This document shows positions 24,942-32,876 of a stretch of DNA of 33,798 nucleotides, piece after piece. The notes beneath the pieces were generated by a model that saw nothing but the letters and a program-made list of their open reading frames with translations, was not told the origin of the DNA and made no database searches. Where the stretch lies: the NCBI GenBank assembly GCA_945872375.1, contig CAMBYR010000002.1:1-33798 (forward strand). The letters are read 5' to 3'. Made by a program: the position numbers and the translations under genes. Each line of letters starts with the position of its first letter. Position 1 is the first letter of the stretch. This DNA is from an uncultured Blautia sp. Its GTDB lineage: Bacteria > Bacillota > Clostridia > Lachnospirales > Lachnospiraceae.

Positions 24942-25334
24942 ATGAAGAAACTTAATGTGGCAAAAAAAGATGCGTGCATGGCATGCAAAGCCTGTGAAAT
25001 TGCCTGTTCAGAGGCATTTTACAAGGAGTTTAATGAAGAGTACTCCTGTATCCGTATCGGTGTTGCAAAGGATGGAGAAACTCCGAAGCCAACTGTATGT
25101 GTACAGTGCGGAAAATGCGCTAAGGCCTGTCCGGAAGGTGCGATCACCCAGAATGCAAAGGGCGTTTACATGATCAACAAGAAGAAATGTGTAGGCTGTG
25201 GAAAATGTGCGGAAGCCTGTCCGTTCCATGTTCTGGTAAAATCAGAAAAAGCAGAATATGCAAGCAAATGTATTGCGTGCGGAATTTGTGTAAAAGCCTG
25301 TCCTATGGAAGTGCTGGAGATCAAAGAAGCATAA
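24942..25334 (+). CDS. Ferredoxin-like protein with four predicted [4Fe-4S] clusters
   Basis: 130 residues. Sixteen cysteines fall into four sets: CMACKACEIAC, CVQCGKCAKACP, CVGCGKCAEACP and CIACGICVKACP. This resembles the electron-transfer subunits (HycB/CooF/DmsB-like) that serve large redox enzymes. No partner oxidoreductase is next to it; glnS and an opposite-strand gene flank it, so it is an orphan electron carrier whose partners are encoded elsewhere. The ATG at 24942 follows GGAGGG; an upstream ATG at 24927 overlaps that RBS and is unlikely. Confidence 0.88.
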   Translation: MKKLNVAKKDACMACKACEIACSEAFYKEFNEEYSCIRIGVAKDGETPKPTVCVQCGKCAKACPEGAITQNAKGVYMINKKKCVGCGKCAEACPFHVLVKSEKAEYASKCIACGICVKACPMEVLEIKEA

Positions 25335-25353
25335 GAGTATACATATCTGCAAT

Positions 25354-25393
25354 ATTATAAAAGAGCTGCCTTTGCTGGCAGCTCTTTTATAAT
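25354..25393. terminator. Bidirectional terminator between the ferredoxin and acidic-protein genes
   Basis: A perfect 17-bp stem: ATTATAAAAGAGCTGCC with GGCAGCTCTTTTATAAT, loop TTTGCT. T-tracts occur on both strands, serving the converging genes. Confidence 0.88.
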
Positions 25394-25398
25394 TATTC

Positions 25399-25425
25399 GT
25401 AACTGTTCGGTACCTTCACAGTTAC
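25399..25425. repeat. 27-nt hairpin repeat, copy at 25399
   Basis: GTAACTGT and ACAGTTAC are 8-bp arms around TCGGTACCTTC. Its reverse complement matches 16930-16956 at all arm positions and part of the loop (GTGAAG, GAACAG shared). It lies just after the stop codon of the acidic-protein gene. Confidence 0.75.
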
Positions 25426-25427
25426 AA

Positions 25428-25754
25428 TTATTCTTCTTCCGGACTTTCTTCAGCAGGAGCTTCTTCAGCAGAAGCCTCTTCAGAAGGAGTTTCTTCCTCA
25501 GGAGTGTCTTCAGCAGGGGATTCATCCAGGTCGTCTTCCTCTGTGGCTTCCTCCCATTCTTCGAAATCTTCCTGTTCTTTGTCTTCTTCAGCTTCTTCAG
25601 GAGTATCGAGATCATCGTCGAAATCGTCTTTGAAATCGTCATCAAAGTCATCGCTGGGTTTTTTCTTCATCACAACAGCGGCGATCGCCCCTGCTGCTGC
25701 AGCAGTAACTGCTCCCAATGCTAAAAGTCCCCAATATTTATTTGATTTTGCCAT
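25428..25754 (-). CDS. Small membrane-anchored, highly acidic protein
   Basis: 108 residues. A short basic start (MAKSNKYWG) precedes one membrane helix (LLALGAVTAAAAGAIAAVVM, about 10-29), then KKK, suggesting a cytoplasmic C-terminal tail or an uncleaved anchor. The tail of about 75 residues is almost only Asp, Glu, Pro, Ser, Thr and Ala, including DDFDDDFKDDFDDDLDTPEE and repeated ASAEEAPAEESPEEE-like units, so it is probably disordered. AAAGGAGA precedes the ATG. I recognise no family. The acidic repeats could bind cations or a basic partner, but that is a guess. Confidence 0.75.
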   Translation of the reverse strand: MAKSNKYWGLLALGAVTAAAAGAIAAVVMKKKPSDDFDDDFKDDFDDDLDTPEEAEEDKEQEDFEEWEEATEEDDLDESPAEDTPEEETPSEEASAEEAPAEESPEEE

Positions 25755-25816
25755 AATACCGTTCTCCTTTCAATTTATTGGCTGAGGTGCCGTAGGTATT
25801 TCATGGTTACGTTTGA

Positions 25817-25843
25817 GTTACTGTTCACTTTGCTCTCAGTAAC
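25817..25843. repeat. 27-nt hairpin repeat, copy at 25817
   Basis: GTTACTG and CAGTAAC arms around a 13-nt loop. Same length as, and same GTWACTGTTC start as, the 25399 copy, in the same orientation. It lies in the leader side of the acidic-protein gene, so that gene is flanked by two copies. Confidence 0.65.
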
Positions 25844-25931
25844 GAGTTTGATTCATTTTGCAATGAGTTTCTATTATTTTACTACTTTTCAGTGAAAAAG
25901 AAAAGGGGAAGATGTGCGGAAATAAAAAAGG

Positions 25932-25960
25932 TTGCGACTTTTTTTGCACCTTGCTATACT
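25932..25960 (+). promoter_or_regulatory. maf promoter
   Basis: TTGCGA (25932-25937), 17 bp, TATACT (25955-25960), about 22 bp before the maf start codon. Confidence 0.75.
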
Positions 25961-25982
25961 ATAACAGAAAAGAGGCGAAATT

Positions 25983-26573
25983 ATGAATATGAAAAAAATT
26001 ATACTGGCATCTGCTTCTCCGCGGCGTAAAGAGCTGCTGGAAAAAGCAGGTGTCATCTTTCAGGTGCTTCCCGGGAACGGAGAAGAACAGATTACGTCTT
26101 CGGATCCGGAAGACATTGTAAAAGAGCTTTCCCTTGGAAAGGCGCAGGCAGTGGAACCATTGGTAACGGAGGATGCGCTGATCATCGGCGCCGACACCAT
26201 TGTGGTTTTCCGGGGAAGGATTCTGGGAAAGCCTGCAGATGCGGAGGATGCAGTACAGACACTGACCATGCTTCAGGGAAATACTCATCAGGTGTATACC
26301 GGAGTGACAGTGATTCAGAAGGAAGAAGGCAGGTGCCGGACATACTCTTTTGCAGAGTGTACGGATGTAACGTTTTATCCGGTGTCTCATGAAGAGATCC
26401 TGAAATACGTGGCAGGAGGAGAACCTTTTGATAAAGCGGGGAGCTACGGCATTCAGGGAGGTTTTGGCAAGTATGTAAAGGGAATCAGAGGAGACTATTC
26501 AAATGTGGTCGGACTGCCGGTAGCCCGTCTGCTGTATGAAATGAAACAGCAGGGAATTCAGCTTGCAGATTAA
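25983..26573 (+). CDS. maf: Maf family nucleoside triphosphate pyrophosphatase
   Basis: 196 residues. Maf proteins hydrolyse non-canonical or modified nucleotides (dTTP/UTP-type in YhdE-like members) and influence septum formation. ILASASPRRKELL is the family signature, followed by IIGADTIVVFRGRILGKP with the catalytic Asp, then GNTHQVYTGV and EPFDKAGSYGIQGGFGKYVK. The ATG at 25983 has GAGGCG upstream; ATG two codons later is also possible. Followed after 20 bp by the HAD phosphatase gene, both probably on one transcript. Confidence 0.95.
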   Translation: MNMKKIILASASPRRKELLEKAGVIFQVLPGNGEEQITSSDPEDIVKELSLGKAQAVEPLVTEDALIIGADTIVVFRGRILGKPADAEDAVQTLTMLQGNTHQVYTGVTVIQKEEGRCRTYSFAECTDVTFYPVSHEEILKYVAGGEPFDKAGSYGIQGGFGKYVKGIRGDYSNVVGLPVARLLYEMKQQGIQLAD

Positions 26574-26593
26574 AATTTTACGAGGAAGAGAAA

Positions 26594-27295
26594 ATGATAA
26601 AAGCATGTATTTTTGATCTTGACGGAACGCTGGCAGATACGCTGGAGTCCATGGCATATGTGGCAAATGTTATTATGAAAAAATTTGGTCTGAAAGAGCT
26701 CCCGGTAGACAATTTCCGGTATTACTCCGGAGAAGGCGCCAATATGCTTATGCGCCGCTGCCTGAAGGATGCGGGGGATCCGGAGCTTACCAGGTTTGAC
26801 GAGGGACAGAGGCTTTACCGGGAAATGTTTGCGGCAGATCCCATGTATCGTGTGAAACATTATCCGGGGATGCCGGAAACTCTGCGGAGTCTGAAAGAGC
26901 AGGGCGTACGTCTTGCAGTCTGCTCGAACAAACCGCATCCGGCGGCAGTCAAGGTGATCGCCCAGATGTTTGACGGATTGTTTGATCTGGTGATCGGGCA
27001 GAGTGATGCGGTAAAAAGAAAACCCGCTCCCGACGGACCGCTTCTTGCAGCAAGGGAATTGGGGGTAACACCGGAAGAGTGTATGTACGTGGGAGATACA
27101 AGAACCGATATGCTTACCGGAAAGGCAGCAGAAATGTTTACTGTCGGAGCACTCTGGGGCTTTCGCGATCTGAAAGAACTTACAGAGAGCGGAGCAGATG
27201 CCGTTGCGGAGCAGCCGGCAGATCTTCTGAAACTGTTTGAGGAAAAAAACATTCATGATAAAGGAGAAAAAAGATGTATAAAAAAGAAAGCATAG
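26594..27295 (+). CDS. HAD-superfamily hydrolase, phosphoglycolate phosphatase-like
   Basis: 233 residues. Motif I FDLDGTLADT holds the nucleophile Asp and the acid/base Asp; motif II is VCSNKP; motif III Lys lies in VKRKPAP; motif IV is YVGDTRTDM. A helical cap follows motif I, so it is of the Gph/PgmB group acting on small phosphate esters. Substrate cannot be assigned. It begins 20 bp after maf with AGGAAGAG as RBS, and its last 22 bp overlap the next small gene. Confidence 0.9.
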   Translation: MIKACIFDLDGTLADTLESMAYVANVIMKKFGLKELPVDNFRYYSGEGANMLMRRCLKDAGDPELTRFDEGQRLYREMFAADPMYRVKHYPGMPETLRSLKEQGVRLAVCSNKPHPAAVKVIAQMFDGLFDLVIGQSDAVKRKPAPDGPLLAARELGVTPEECMYVGDTRTDMLTGKAAEMFTVGALWGFRDLKELTESGADAVAEQPADLLKLFEEKNIHDKGEKRCIKKKA

Positions 27296-27531
27296 ATACC
27301 TTTTTGAAGAATCAGAGTCAGCTTTTTGATGAAAATGTTGCGGAAACGCCGGAAGAAGCAGAGGAGTTTCTGGAGGAATGTATGGCAGTGGAGGCAGATA
27401 CCATTCAGGATGTGAGAAAATATCTGGATGGAGCAGGTGCTGATGTGGAAGGAATGTCAGATGACGAATTGAGAGATGCCTGTGAAGTGTTTGAACTTCC
27501 TTCCGGAAAATACCTGATCGTAGAAGGCTGA
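27274..27531 (+). CDS. Small acidic protein of unknown function downstream of the HAD gene
   Basis: 85 residues, no signal peptide or helix. Composition is acidic with VAETPEEAEEFLEECMAVEA and a C-terminal DDELRDACEVFELPSGKYLI segment. AAAGGAG lies 7 bp before the ATG and the start overlaps the HAD gene, so it is translationally coupled. I do not recognise the family. The consistent coding pattern and good RBS support it as a real gene. Confidence 0.7.
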   Translation: MYKKESIDTFLKNQSQLFDENVAETPEEAEEFLEECMAVEADTIQDVRKYLDGAGADVEGMSDDELRDACEVFELPSGKYLIVEG

Positions 27532-27578
27532 CCGACAGGCGAAAATTCTATATAGTTCAGAAGATGGGAAAATGCAGA

Positions 27579-27608
27579 TTACACTGACAGCGCTTACTAT
27601 GATAAAAT
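27579..27608 (+). promoter_or_regulatory. Possible promoter of the surface-protein gene
   Basis: TTACAC, 18 bp, TAAAAT. The -10 is good, the -35 weak. It overlaps a 40-codon open stretch that may be a gene remnant. Confidence 0.4.
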
Positions 27609-27677
27609 AGGCGTACCAAAAGATTATGATTACAGAATCACGGCAATCAATTTTGGAAAGATAAAGGAGGATGACTT

Positions 27678-30365
27678 ATGAAGAAAACCAGAATTCTGGC
27701 AGTTGTGATGTCTGTGCTGATGATGATTTCCATGCTTCCTGCAATGGTATTTGCAGCAGCAGTTCCGGCAGGAGCATTGGGCGGCGAACTGAAAATCAAA
27801 GGTATTGCCGCTTTTGAACAGGAATTAAGTGCAGATTATAAAAAAGTTACACCGGAAGGAATAACAGATGATTATGTCACATTTCTCTGGCAGAGAAAAA
27901 TTTCCGATAATGCCGAAGACCCGCTTGTGGAGCTGGGCAAGGAAAAAACATACAAAGTGACAGCCGAGGATGTGGGATATAAAATTGTCCTGACCATCAC
28001 GGGACGCGAAGACATGGGCGTTACGGGATCACTGACAGTAACCAGCGATCCGGTACTTGCAGAGGTTCCGGCAGAGCTTCTGGCTCAGCTTCAGCAGGAA
28101 GAGGCAGCAGCACTTTCCGAAGAAGTTCAGACGGAAGGCGATTCCGTGAACCAGATTCCGGAAGGAGAAGTATACGAGGAACTGCCTGCAGAGAACACAG
28201 CATCCGAAGAACTGGCGATAGACGAAGAAATACTTTCTGAAGAAACGTCTTCTGAAGAAACATATTCCGAAGAAAACAACTCTGAGGAAGTGAATACGGA
28301 TGCAGATGTGCAGGAAGAAACTTACGAAGATGAAGAACTGTTTCCTATCACGGAAATGAATGAAGAACTGTATCCTGTAGAAGAAATCTCCGAGGGGGAT
28401 GAAGCAGAGCTGCGGGAGGAAGCACCTGTTTATTCTGCAGAGGCTGTCACGGGAGACGGTACGGGCGTCATTGATTTTGGAACGATCACCGCAGGAAAAG
28501 AATCTGAGATTGTTCCGGTGGAATTTTATGTGCAGAATACGGGTACCGGCACACTGAACTTCCCGGAGATCACTCCGGAGCGTTTTATGGTTCAGGACAT
28601 TCAGGAACCTCTGGAACCGGGCGAAAAAGCGGTGCTTTGGATTGTTCCAAGAGAGGGCATCACGCCAGGTACTTATGAAGATGAGATCGTATATCAGGCC
28701 AATGAGGATGAAAATGCAAAAGCGTCTGTTGTTGCGAAGATCACAGTGACAGAGGCAGCACCGGAGGAACCGGCAGACGATCCGAATGAAACACTGGAAC
28801 CGGCAGAAAATCCGGGACAGATCCAGGAGCCGGCAGACGATCCGGAACAGACACCGGAACCGACAGAAGAACCTGCAGCGACACCGGAACCGACAGAGGA
28901 ACCTGCAGCAACACCTGAGCCGACAGTGATTTCAGTGGAAGCAGATCCTTCGGCAGTTGCATTTGACGGAATCACAGAGGGAGATCCGGTTCCGGAAGCA
29001 AAAACCATTACATTGAAAAACAGCGGAAATACGGAAGTCACTCTGGCAATCGAGGAAGCAGAGCAGTTCACGGCAGAAGGGACAAAGGATTTCCTGGTAA
29101 GCAGTCTGACAGCATCTGTTCTGCAGCCGGGCGAGACAGCATCCTTTACTGTACAGCCTAAGGGTGGCCTTAAGGCAGAGCATTATGTAAACGTGATCAA
29201 GATCGTCAGCGCTGTTGACGGTACGGAACTTGCGTCCGTAGAAGCATCTGTGGAAGTGGGCAAAAAGATGGTTCATAAATTAACGATAAGTCCGGATACG
29301 CTGGATTTCGGCAGCGCAATTCAGGGATATACAGAGGCTCCTAAGGCACAGAAGGTTACTGTTACCAACGATGGAAATGTCACAGAGGTTCTGGGACAGC
29401 CGGCAGGAACAAGCTTCACCGTAGGAGCACTGAGTGCTGTGGAACTGGCTCCCGGCAGCTCCACTACCTTTATGGTTCAGCCTGCGACAGGACTGGCAGC
29501 GGGGGAATATTACGAGACAATCATAGTTCCGTCAGAATCCGGCACGGAATGTAAATTTGTTGCTCTTCTGGATGTGGAACAGCAGGATACCTCCGTAAAG
29601 CTTACCGGTATTACCAGACCGCAGGATATTACAGGTCTGGAAAACGGAACAGAAAAGAAGGCAGAAGCAATGAAGCTTCCGTCAACGGTTGTTATTCAGA
29701 CTTCCAATGGAGAAATGAAAGCTGCAGTTGCATGGGATGTAAACGGATGCGCATATGATCCGGCCGGCACGACCCAGCAGAGCTTCCGGGTAAACGGAAC
29801 TGTGACTCTTCCGGCTGGTGTGACGAATCCATCCGGAATCAGCCTGGTAATTTCCGTCAATGTATCCGTAAATGGATATACAGCAAACATTGCATCTCCG
29901 GATAACAATCAGATTACCGGAATTACTCCAAACGGTGAATATCAGACAAAAGCAACCATTTCCTTTACAGCAGTAGGTGCAGGTATGGATAATGCAAGAC
30001 CTCGTAAAGGTGATGTCAGATATCTTCCTCTGAACTGGACGGTTGTAAATACCAATACCTGGACAGGTGCTCCGTATGCAGCAAGTTTCGGAATGGGAAG
30101 AAGCGGTGAGTATACACTGAGTGTCGTATTCTCCCGTCAGGAATATGATGGAAGCAATTGGGTAACCAGCGGAGAACAGGATACGAAAAAAGTTTCCTTC
30201 CGTGTAGTAGACGGCTCTGGTGTTACACCTACCCCGACGCTGACTGCAGAACAGAAAGCAGCGGTTCAGACGGGAGATAATTCTCCGATCATTCCGCTGG
30301 TGATTGCGCTTGTTGTAGCAGTGCTCTGCATCGTAGGCGTAGTGGTATTCCGAAAAAAGAAATAA
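27678..30365 (+). CDS. Large cell-surface protein with Ig-like repeats and sortase-type tail
   Basis: 895 residues. Signal peptide (KKTRILAVVMSVLMMISM, cleavage near VFAAAVP). A Glu/Ser-rich spacer covers about 130-250. Three related beta-domains follow, near 262-360, 417-530 and 532-635, each with a DFG-type strand and a repeated GEYxxxI/TYEDEI-like end (VIDFGTITAG, VAFDGITEGD, LDFGSAIQG). Between the first two lies a PEPTEEPAAT tandem linker (about 390-415). A bacterial Ig-like (Big_4-type) domain follows near 640-735 (LTGITRPQDI to TVTLPAGVTNP), then a last beta-domain to about 850. The C-terminus is AVQTGDNSP, a membrane helix and RKKK: a sortase-signal layout without LPXTG, like the xTGD variants in Lachnospiraceae. 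AAAGGAGG precedes the ATG. Probably a wall-linked adhesin or stalk; ligand unknown. Confidence 0.85.
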   Translation: MKKTRILAVVMSVLMMISMLPAMVFAAAVPAGALGGELKIKGIAAFEQELSADYKKVTPEGITDDYVTFLWQRKISDNAEDPLVELGKEKTYKVTAEDVGYKIVLTITGREDMGVTGSLTVTSDPVLAEVPAELLAQLQQEEAAALSEEVQTEGDSVNQIPEGEVYEELPAENTASEELAIDEEILSEETSSEETYSEENNSEEVNTDADVQEETYEDEELFPITEMNEELYPVEEISEGDEAELREEAPVYSAEAVTGDGTGVIDFGTITAGKESEIVPVEFYVQNTGTGTLNFPEITPERFMVQDIQEPLEPGEKAVLWIVPREGITPGTYEDEIVYQANEDENAKASVVAKITVTEAAPEEPADDPNETLEPAENPGQIQEPADDPEQTPEPTEEPAATPEPTEEPAATPEPTVISVEADPSAVAFDGITEGDPVPEAKTITLKNSGNTEVTLAIEEAEQFTAEGTKDFLVSSLTASVLQPGETASFTVQPKGGLKAEHYVNVIKIVSAVDGTELASVEASVEVGKKMVHKLTISPDTLDFGSAIQGYTEAPKAQKVTVTNDGNVTEVLGQPAGTSFTVGALSAVELAPGSSTTFMVQPATGLAAGEYYETIIVPSESGTECKFVALLDVEQQDTSVKLTGITRPQDITGLENGTEKKAEAMKLPSTVVIQTSNGEMKAAVAWDVNGCAYDPAGTTQQSFRVNGTVTLPAGVTNPSGISLVISVNVSVNGYTANIASPDNNQITGITPNGEYQTKATISFTAVGAGMDNARPRKGDVRYLPLNWTVVNTNTWTGAPYAASFGMGRSGEYTLSVVFSRQEYDGSNWVTSGEQDTKKVSFRVVDGSGVTPTPTLTAEQKAAVQTGDNSPIIPLVIALVVAVLCIVGVVVFRKKK

Positions 30366-30412
30366 TGTAAAAGAAGGACCATCTCTGTGAGACAGAGACA
30401 GTCAGTTTTCAG

Positions 30413-30450
30413 AAAAAGAAGGTACCAGGACCCGGTACCTTCTTTTTACT
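30413..30450 (+). terminator. Terminator of the surface-protein gene
   Basis: A perfect 14-bp stem, AAAAAGAAGGTACC with GGTACCTTCTTTTT, loop AGGACCC, ending in T's. A smaller TCTCTGT-GAG-ACAGAGA hairpin precedes it (30382-30398). Confidence 0.9.
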
Positions 30451-30479
30451 TCAGCAGAAAACCATAATCAATGCAATTA

Positions 30480-30506
30480 CTAGCACTCAACGAAAATGAG
30501 TGCTAA
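30480..30506. promoter_or_regulatory. CIRCE operator (HrcA binding site) upstream of htpG
   Basis: CTAGCACTC, nine bases, GAGTGCTAA: the CIRCE inverted repeat TTAGCACTC-N9-GAGTGCTAA with a single deviation (C for the first T). It ends 8 bp before the -35 box of the htpG promoter, so HrcA should repress htpG and release it on heat or protein-folding stress. Confidence 0.92.
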
Positions 30507-30513
30507 ATTTCTC

Positions 30514-30542
30514 TTGACATTTCTTCCAAGGAGTATTACTAT
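30514..30542 (+). promoter_or_regulatory. htpG promoter
   Basis: TTGACA (30514-30519), 17 bp, TACTAT (30537-30542); TATACT three bases on (30540-30545) is an alternative -10 with longer spacing. Leader of about 65 nt. Confidence 0.7.
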
Positions 30543-30615
30543 ACTATTTAACGAATCAGAAACAGCAGAAATACAAAACAGATTATAATAAAAAACCTAA
30601 AGGAGTGTGGATAAC

Positions 30616-32679
30616 ATGGCTGAAAAGCATGGTAATTTGTCAATTAACAGTGAAAATATTTTCCCGATTATTAAAAAGTGGTTGTATTCAGATCACGATA
30701 TTTTTGTAAGGGAACTGATTTCCAATGGCTGCGATGCGATTACAAAACTTCGCAAGCTGGAAGTGATGGGAGAGTATTCTTTTCCGGAAAAGTATAAAGC
30801 CAGTATTCAGGTAATTGTGAATCCGGAAGAAAAGACACTGAAATTTATTGATACCGGTATTGGTATGACAGCCGATGAAGTAGAAGAATATATTACACAG
30901 ATTGCTTTTTCAGGTGCAACAGAATTCCTGGAAAAATACAAGGACAAAACCTCGGATGATCAGATCATCGGACACTTCGGACTTGGATTTTATTCTGCGT
31001 TTATGGTTGCAGATGAAGTGCATATCGATACCCTTTCTTATAAAGAAGGAGCAGAACCGGTACACTGGAGCTGCGATGGCGGTACAGAATATGAGATGCA
31101 GACGGGAAATAAGGCAACGGTGGGAACAGAGATTACGTTGTTCCTGAATGAAGAAAGTGTGGAATTTGCCAACGAATACCGTATGCGTGAGGTAATTGAG
31201 AGATATTGTTCCTTTATGCCGGTGGAAATTTTCCTTTCCAAAGAAAATGCAGAGCAGCAGTATGAGACCATTGATGAAGCAGATCTGAGAGAAGATGACG
31301 TGATCGTTGAGCATATTCACGAGGATGCCAAAACAGAAGAAAAAGAGAATGAAAACGGCGAAAAAGAAATTGTTGAAATCTCTCCTGCGAAAGAACGTGT
31401 AAAGATCAATAAACGTCCCGTATCCTTAAGTGATACACATCCGCTTTGGATGAAGCATCCAAACGAGTGTACAGACGAGGAATATCGGGAATTTTACCGC
31501 AAGGTATTTATGGATTACAAAGAGCCGCTGTTCTGGATTCATCTGAATATGGACTATCCATTTAACCTGAAGGGAATCCTTTATTTCCCGAAAATCAATA
31601 CCGAATATGATTCTGTAGAGGGAACCATTAAACTTTACAATAACCAGGTGTTTATCGCAGATAATATTAAAGAAGTCATTCCGGAATTCCTTCTTCTTCT
31701 GAAAGGTGTGATCGACTGTCCGGATCTTCCTCTGAATGTTTCCAGAAGTGCCCTTCAGAATGATGGCTTTGTAAAGAAAATTTCCGAATACATTGCCAAG
31801 AAAGTGGCCGATAAGCTTACCGGAATGTGTAAGACCGACAGAGAATCCTATGAGAGATACTGGGATGACATCAGCCCGTTTATCAAGTATGGATGCATCA
31901 AGGATACGAAGTTTGCCGATAAGATGAACGAATATCTTCTTTTTAAGAATCTGGATGGCAAATATCTTACTCTGAAGGACTGCATTGAAGAGAATAAAAA
32001 AGAAGCGCCGGCAACGGAAGAGGCTCAGACTGAGACTGCAGAAACCGAAGAGGCAGACAGCAAGGATTCCGAGCAGAAGGAACCGGAAAAAACCACGATT
32101 TTCTATGTGACAGATGAAGTACAGCAGAGCCAGTATATTAATATGTTTAAAGAGGCCGGCAAGGATGCGGTCGTTCTGAAACATAATATTGACAGTCCGT
32201 TTATCTCCCACCTGGAACAGCGTGATCAGACGATCCAGTTCAAACGAATCGATGCAGACCTTACAGAGGAGCTGCGGGAAGAGGGAGCAGCGGATGAAGA
32301 AATGGTAAAAACGCTTACCGATCTTTTCCGTAAGAGCCTGAATAAGGATAAGCTGGAAGTAAAGGTGGAGAAATTAAAGAATGCAAATACAGCTGCGATG
32401 ATGACTCTTTCCGAAGAAAGCCGCCGTATGCAGGATATGATGAAGATGTACAACATGTACGGAATGGATCCGGGTATGTTCGGAGGCAGCGAAACACTTG
32501 TACTGAATGCGAACCATCCGCTGGTTCAGTATGTGGCTGGAAATACAGAAGGTGAGCACACCAAAGTGATCTGTGAACAGCTGTATGATCTGGCAATGCT
32601 CAGCCACAAACAGCTTTCGCCGGAAGAAATGACAAAATTTGTTAAGAGAAGCAATGATATTATGATGCTTCTTGTATAA
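30616..32679 (+). CDS. htpG: Molecular chaperone HtpG (bacterial Hsp90)
   Basis: 687 residues. ATP-dependent dimeric chaperone. N-terminal GHKL ATPase signatures: RELISNGCDAITKLR, DTGIGMTADEV and GHFGLGFYSAFMVADEV; the middle domain has LYFPKIN and LNVSRSALQND with the catalytic-loop Arg. Between the middle and C-terminal parts (about 460-490) is an acidic insertion rich in Glu, Ala and Thr. The ATG at 30616 is 11 bp after AAAGGAG; a GTG 9 bp earlier is too close to the RBS. CIRCE control is visible upstream, unlike Bacillus htpG, which is outside the HrcA regulon. Confidence 0.96.
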   Translation: MAEKHGNLSINSENIFPIIKKWLYSDHDIFVRELISNGCDAITKLRKLEVMGEYSFPEKYKASIQVIVNPEEKTLKFIDTGIGMTADEVEEYITQIAFSGATEFLEKYKDKTSDDQIIGHFGLGFYSAFMVADEVHIDTLSYKEGAEPVHWSCDGGTEYEMQTGNKATVGTEITLFLNEESVEFANEYRMREVIERYCSFMPVEIFLSKENAEQQYETIDEADLREDDVIVEHIHEDAKTEEKENENGEKEIVEISPAKERVKINKRPVSLSDTHPLWMKHPNECTDEEYREFYRKVFMDYKEPLFWIHLNMDYPFNLKGILYFPKINTEYDSVEGTIKLYNNQVFIADNIKEVIPEFLLLLKGVIDCPDLPLNVSRSALQNDGFVKKISEYIAKKVADKLTGMCKTDRESYERYWDDISPFIKYGCIKDTKFADKMNEYLLFKNLDGKYLTLKDCIEENKKEAPATEEAQTETAETEEADSKDSEQKEPEKTTIFYVTDEVQQSQYINMFKEAGKDAVVLKHNIDSPFISHLEQRDQTIQFKRIDADLTEELREEGAADEEMVKTLTDLFRKSLNKDKLEVKVEKLKNANTAAMMTLSEESRRMQDMMKMYNMYGMDPGMFGGSETLVLNANHPLVQYVAGNTEGEHTKVICEQLYDLAMLSHKQLSPEEMTKFVKRSNDIMMLLV

Positions 32680-32693
32680 GAAAAAAATGATTA

Positions 32694-32740
32694 CCCCCGA
32701 AGAAGGTGCTAAAGACAGGACTTTTCTTCGGGGGTTCTAT
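32694..32740 (+). terminator. Terminator of htpG
   Basis: CCCCCGAAGAA (32694-32704) pairs with TTCTTCGGGGG (32724-32734), 11 perfect pairs, followed by a weak T-tract (TTCTATGTT). Confidence 0.75.
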
Positions 32741-32819
32741 GTTAAAATAACAGATGAACCTGAAACAAAACTCGAAAAAGAACTCTTTTTGTCTGAATTC
32801 CTCGAGTTTTTTAAGAAAA

Positions 32820-32848
32820 TCGAAAGCATTTTAATTTTGTCGTATAAT
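32820..32848 (+). promoter_or_regulatory. Promoter of the Spo0A_C-domain gene
   Basis: TCGAAA (32820-32825), 17 bp, perfect TATAAT (32843-32848). The -35 matches at four of six positions. Confidence 0.55.
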
Positions 32849-32876
32849 GGAGAAAAACGTAAAAGAGGAGAGCAGT

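Noticed and set aside
28780-28925. Direct DNA repeats as a possible array
   Set aside because: They encode the in-frame Pro/Glu/Thr linker of the surface protein.
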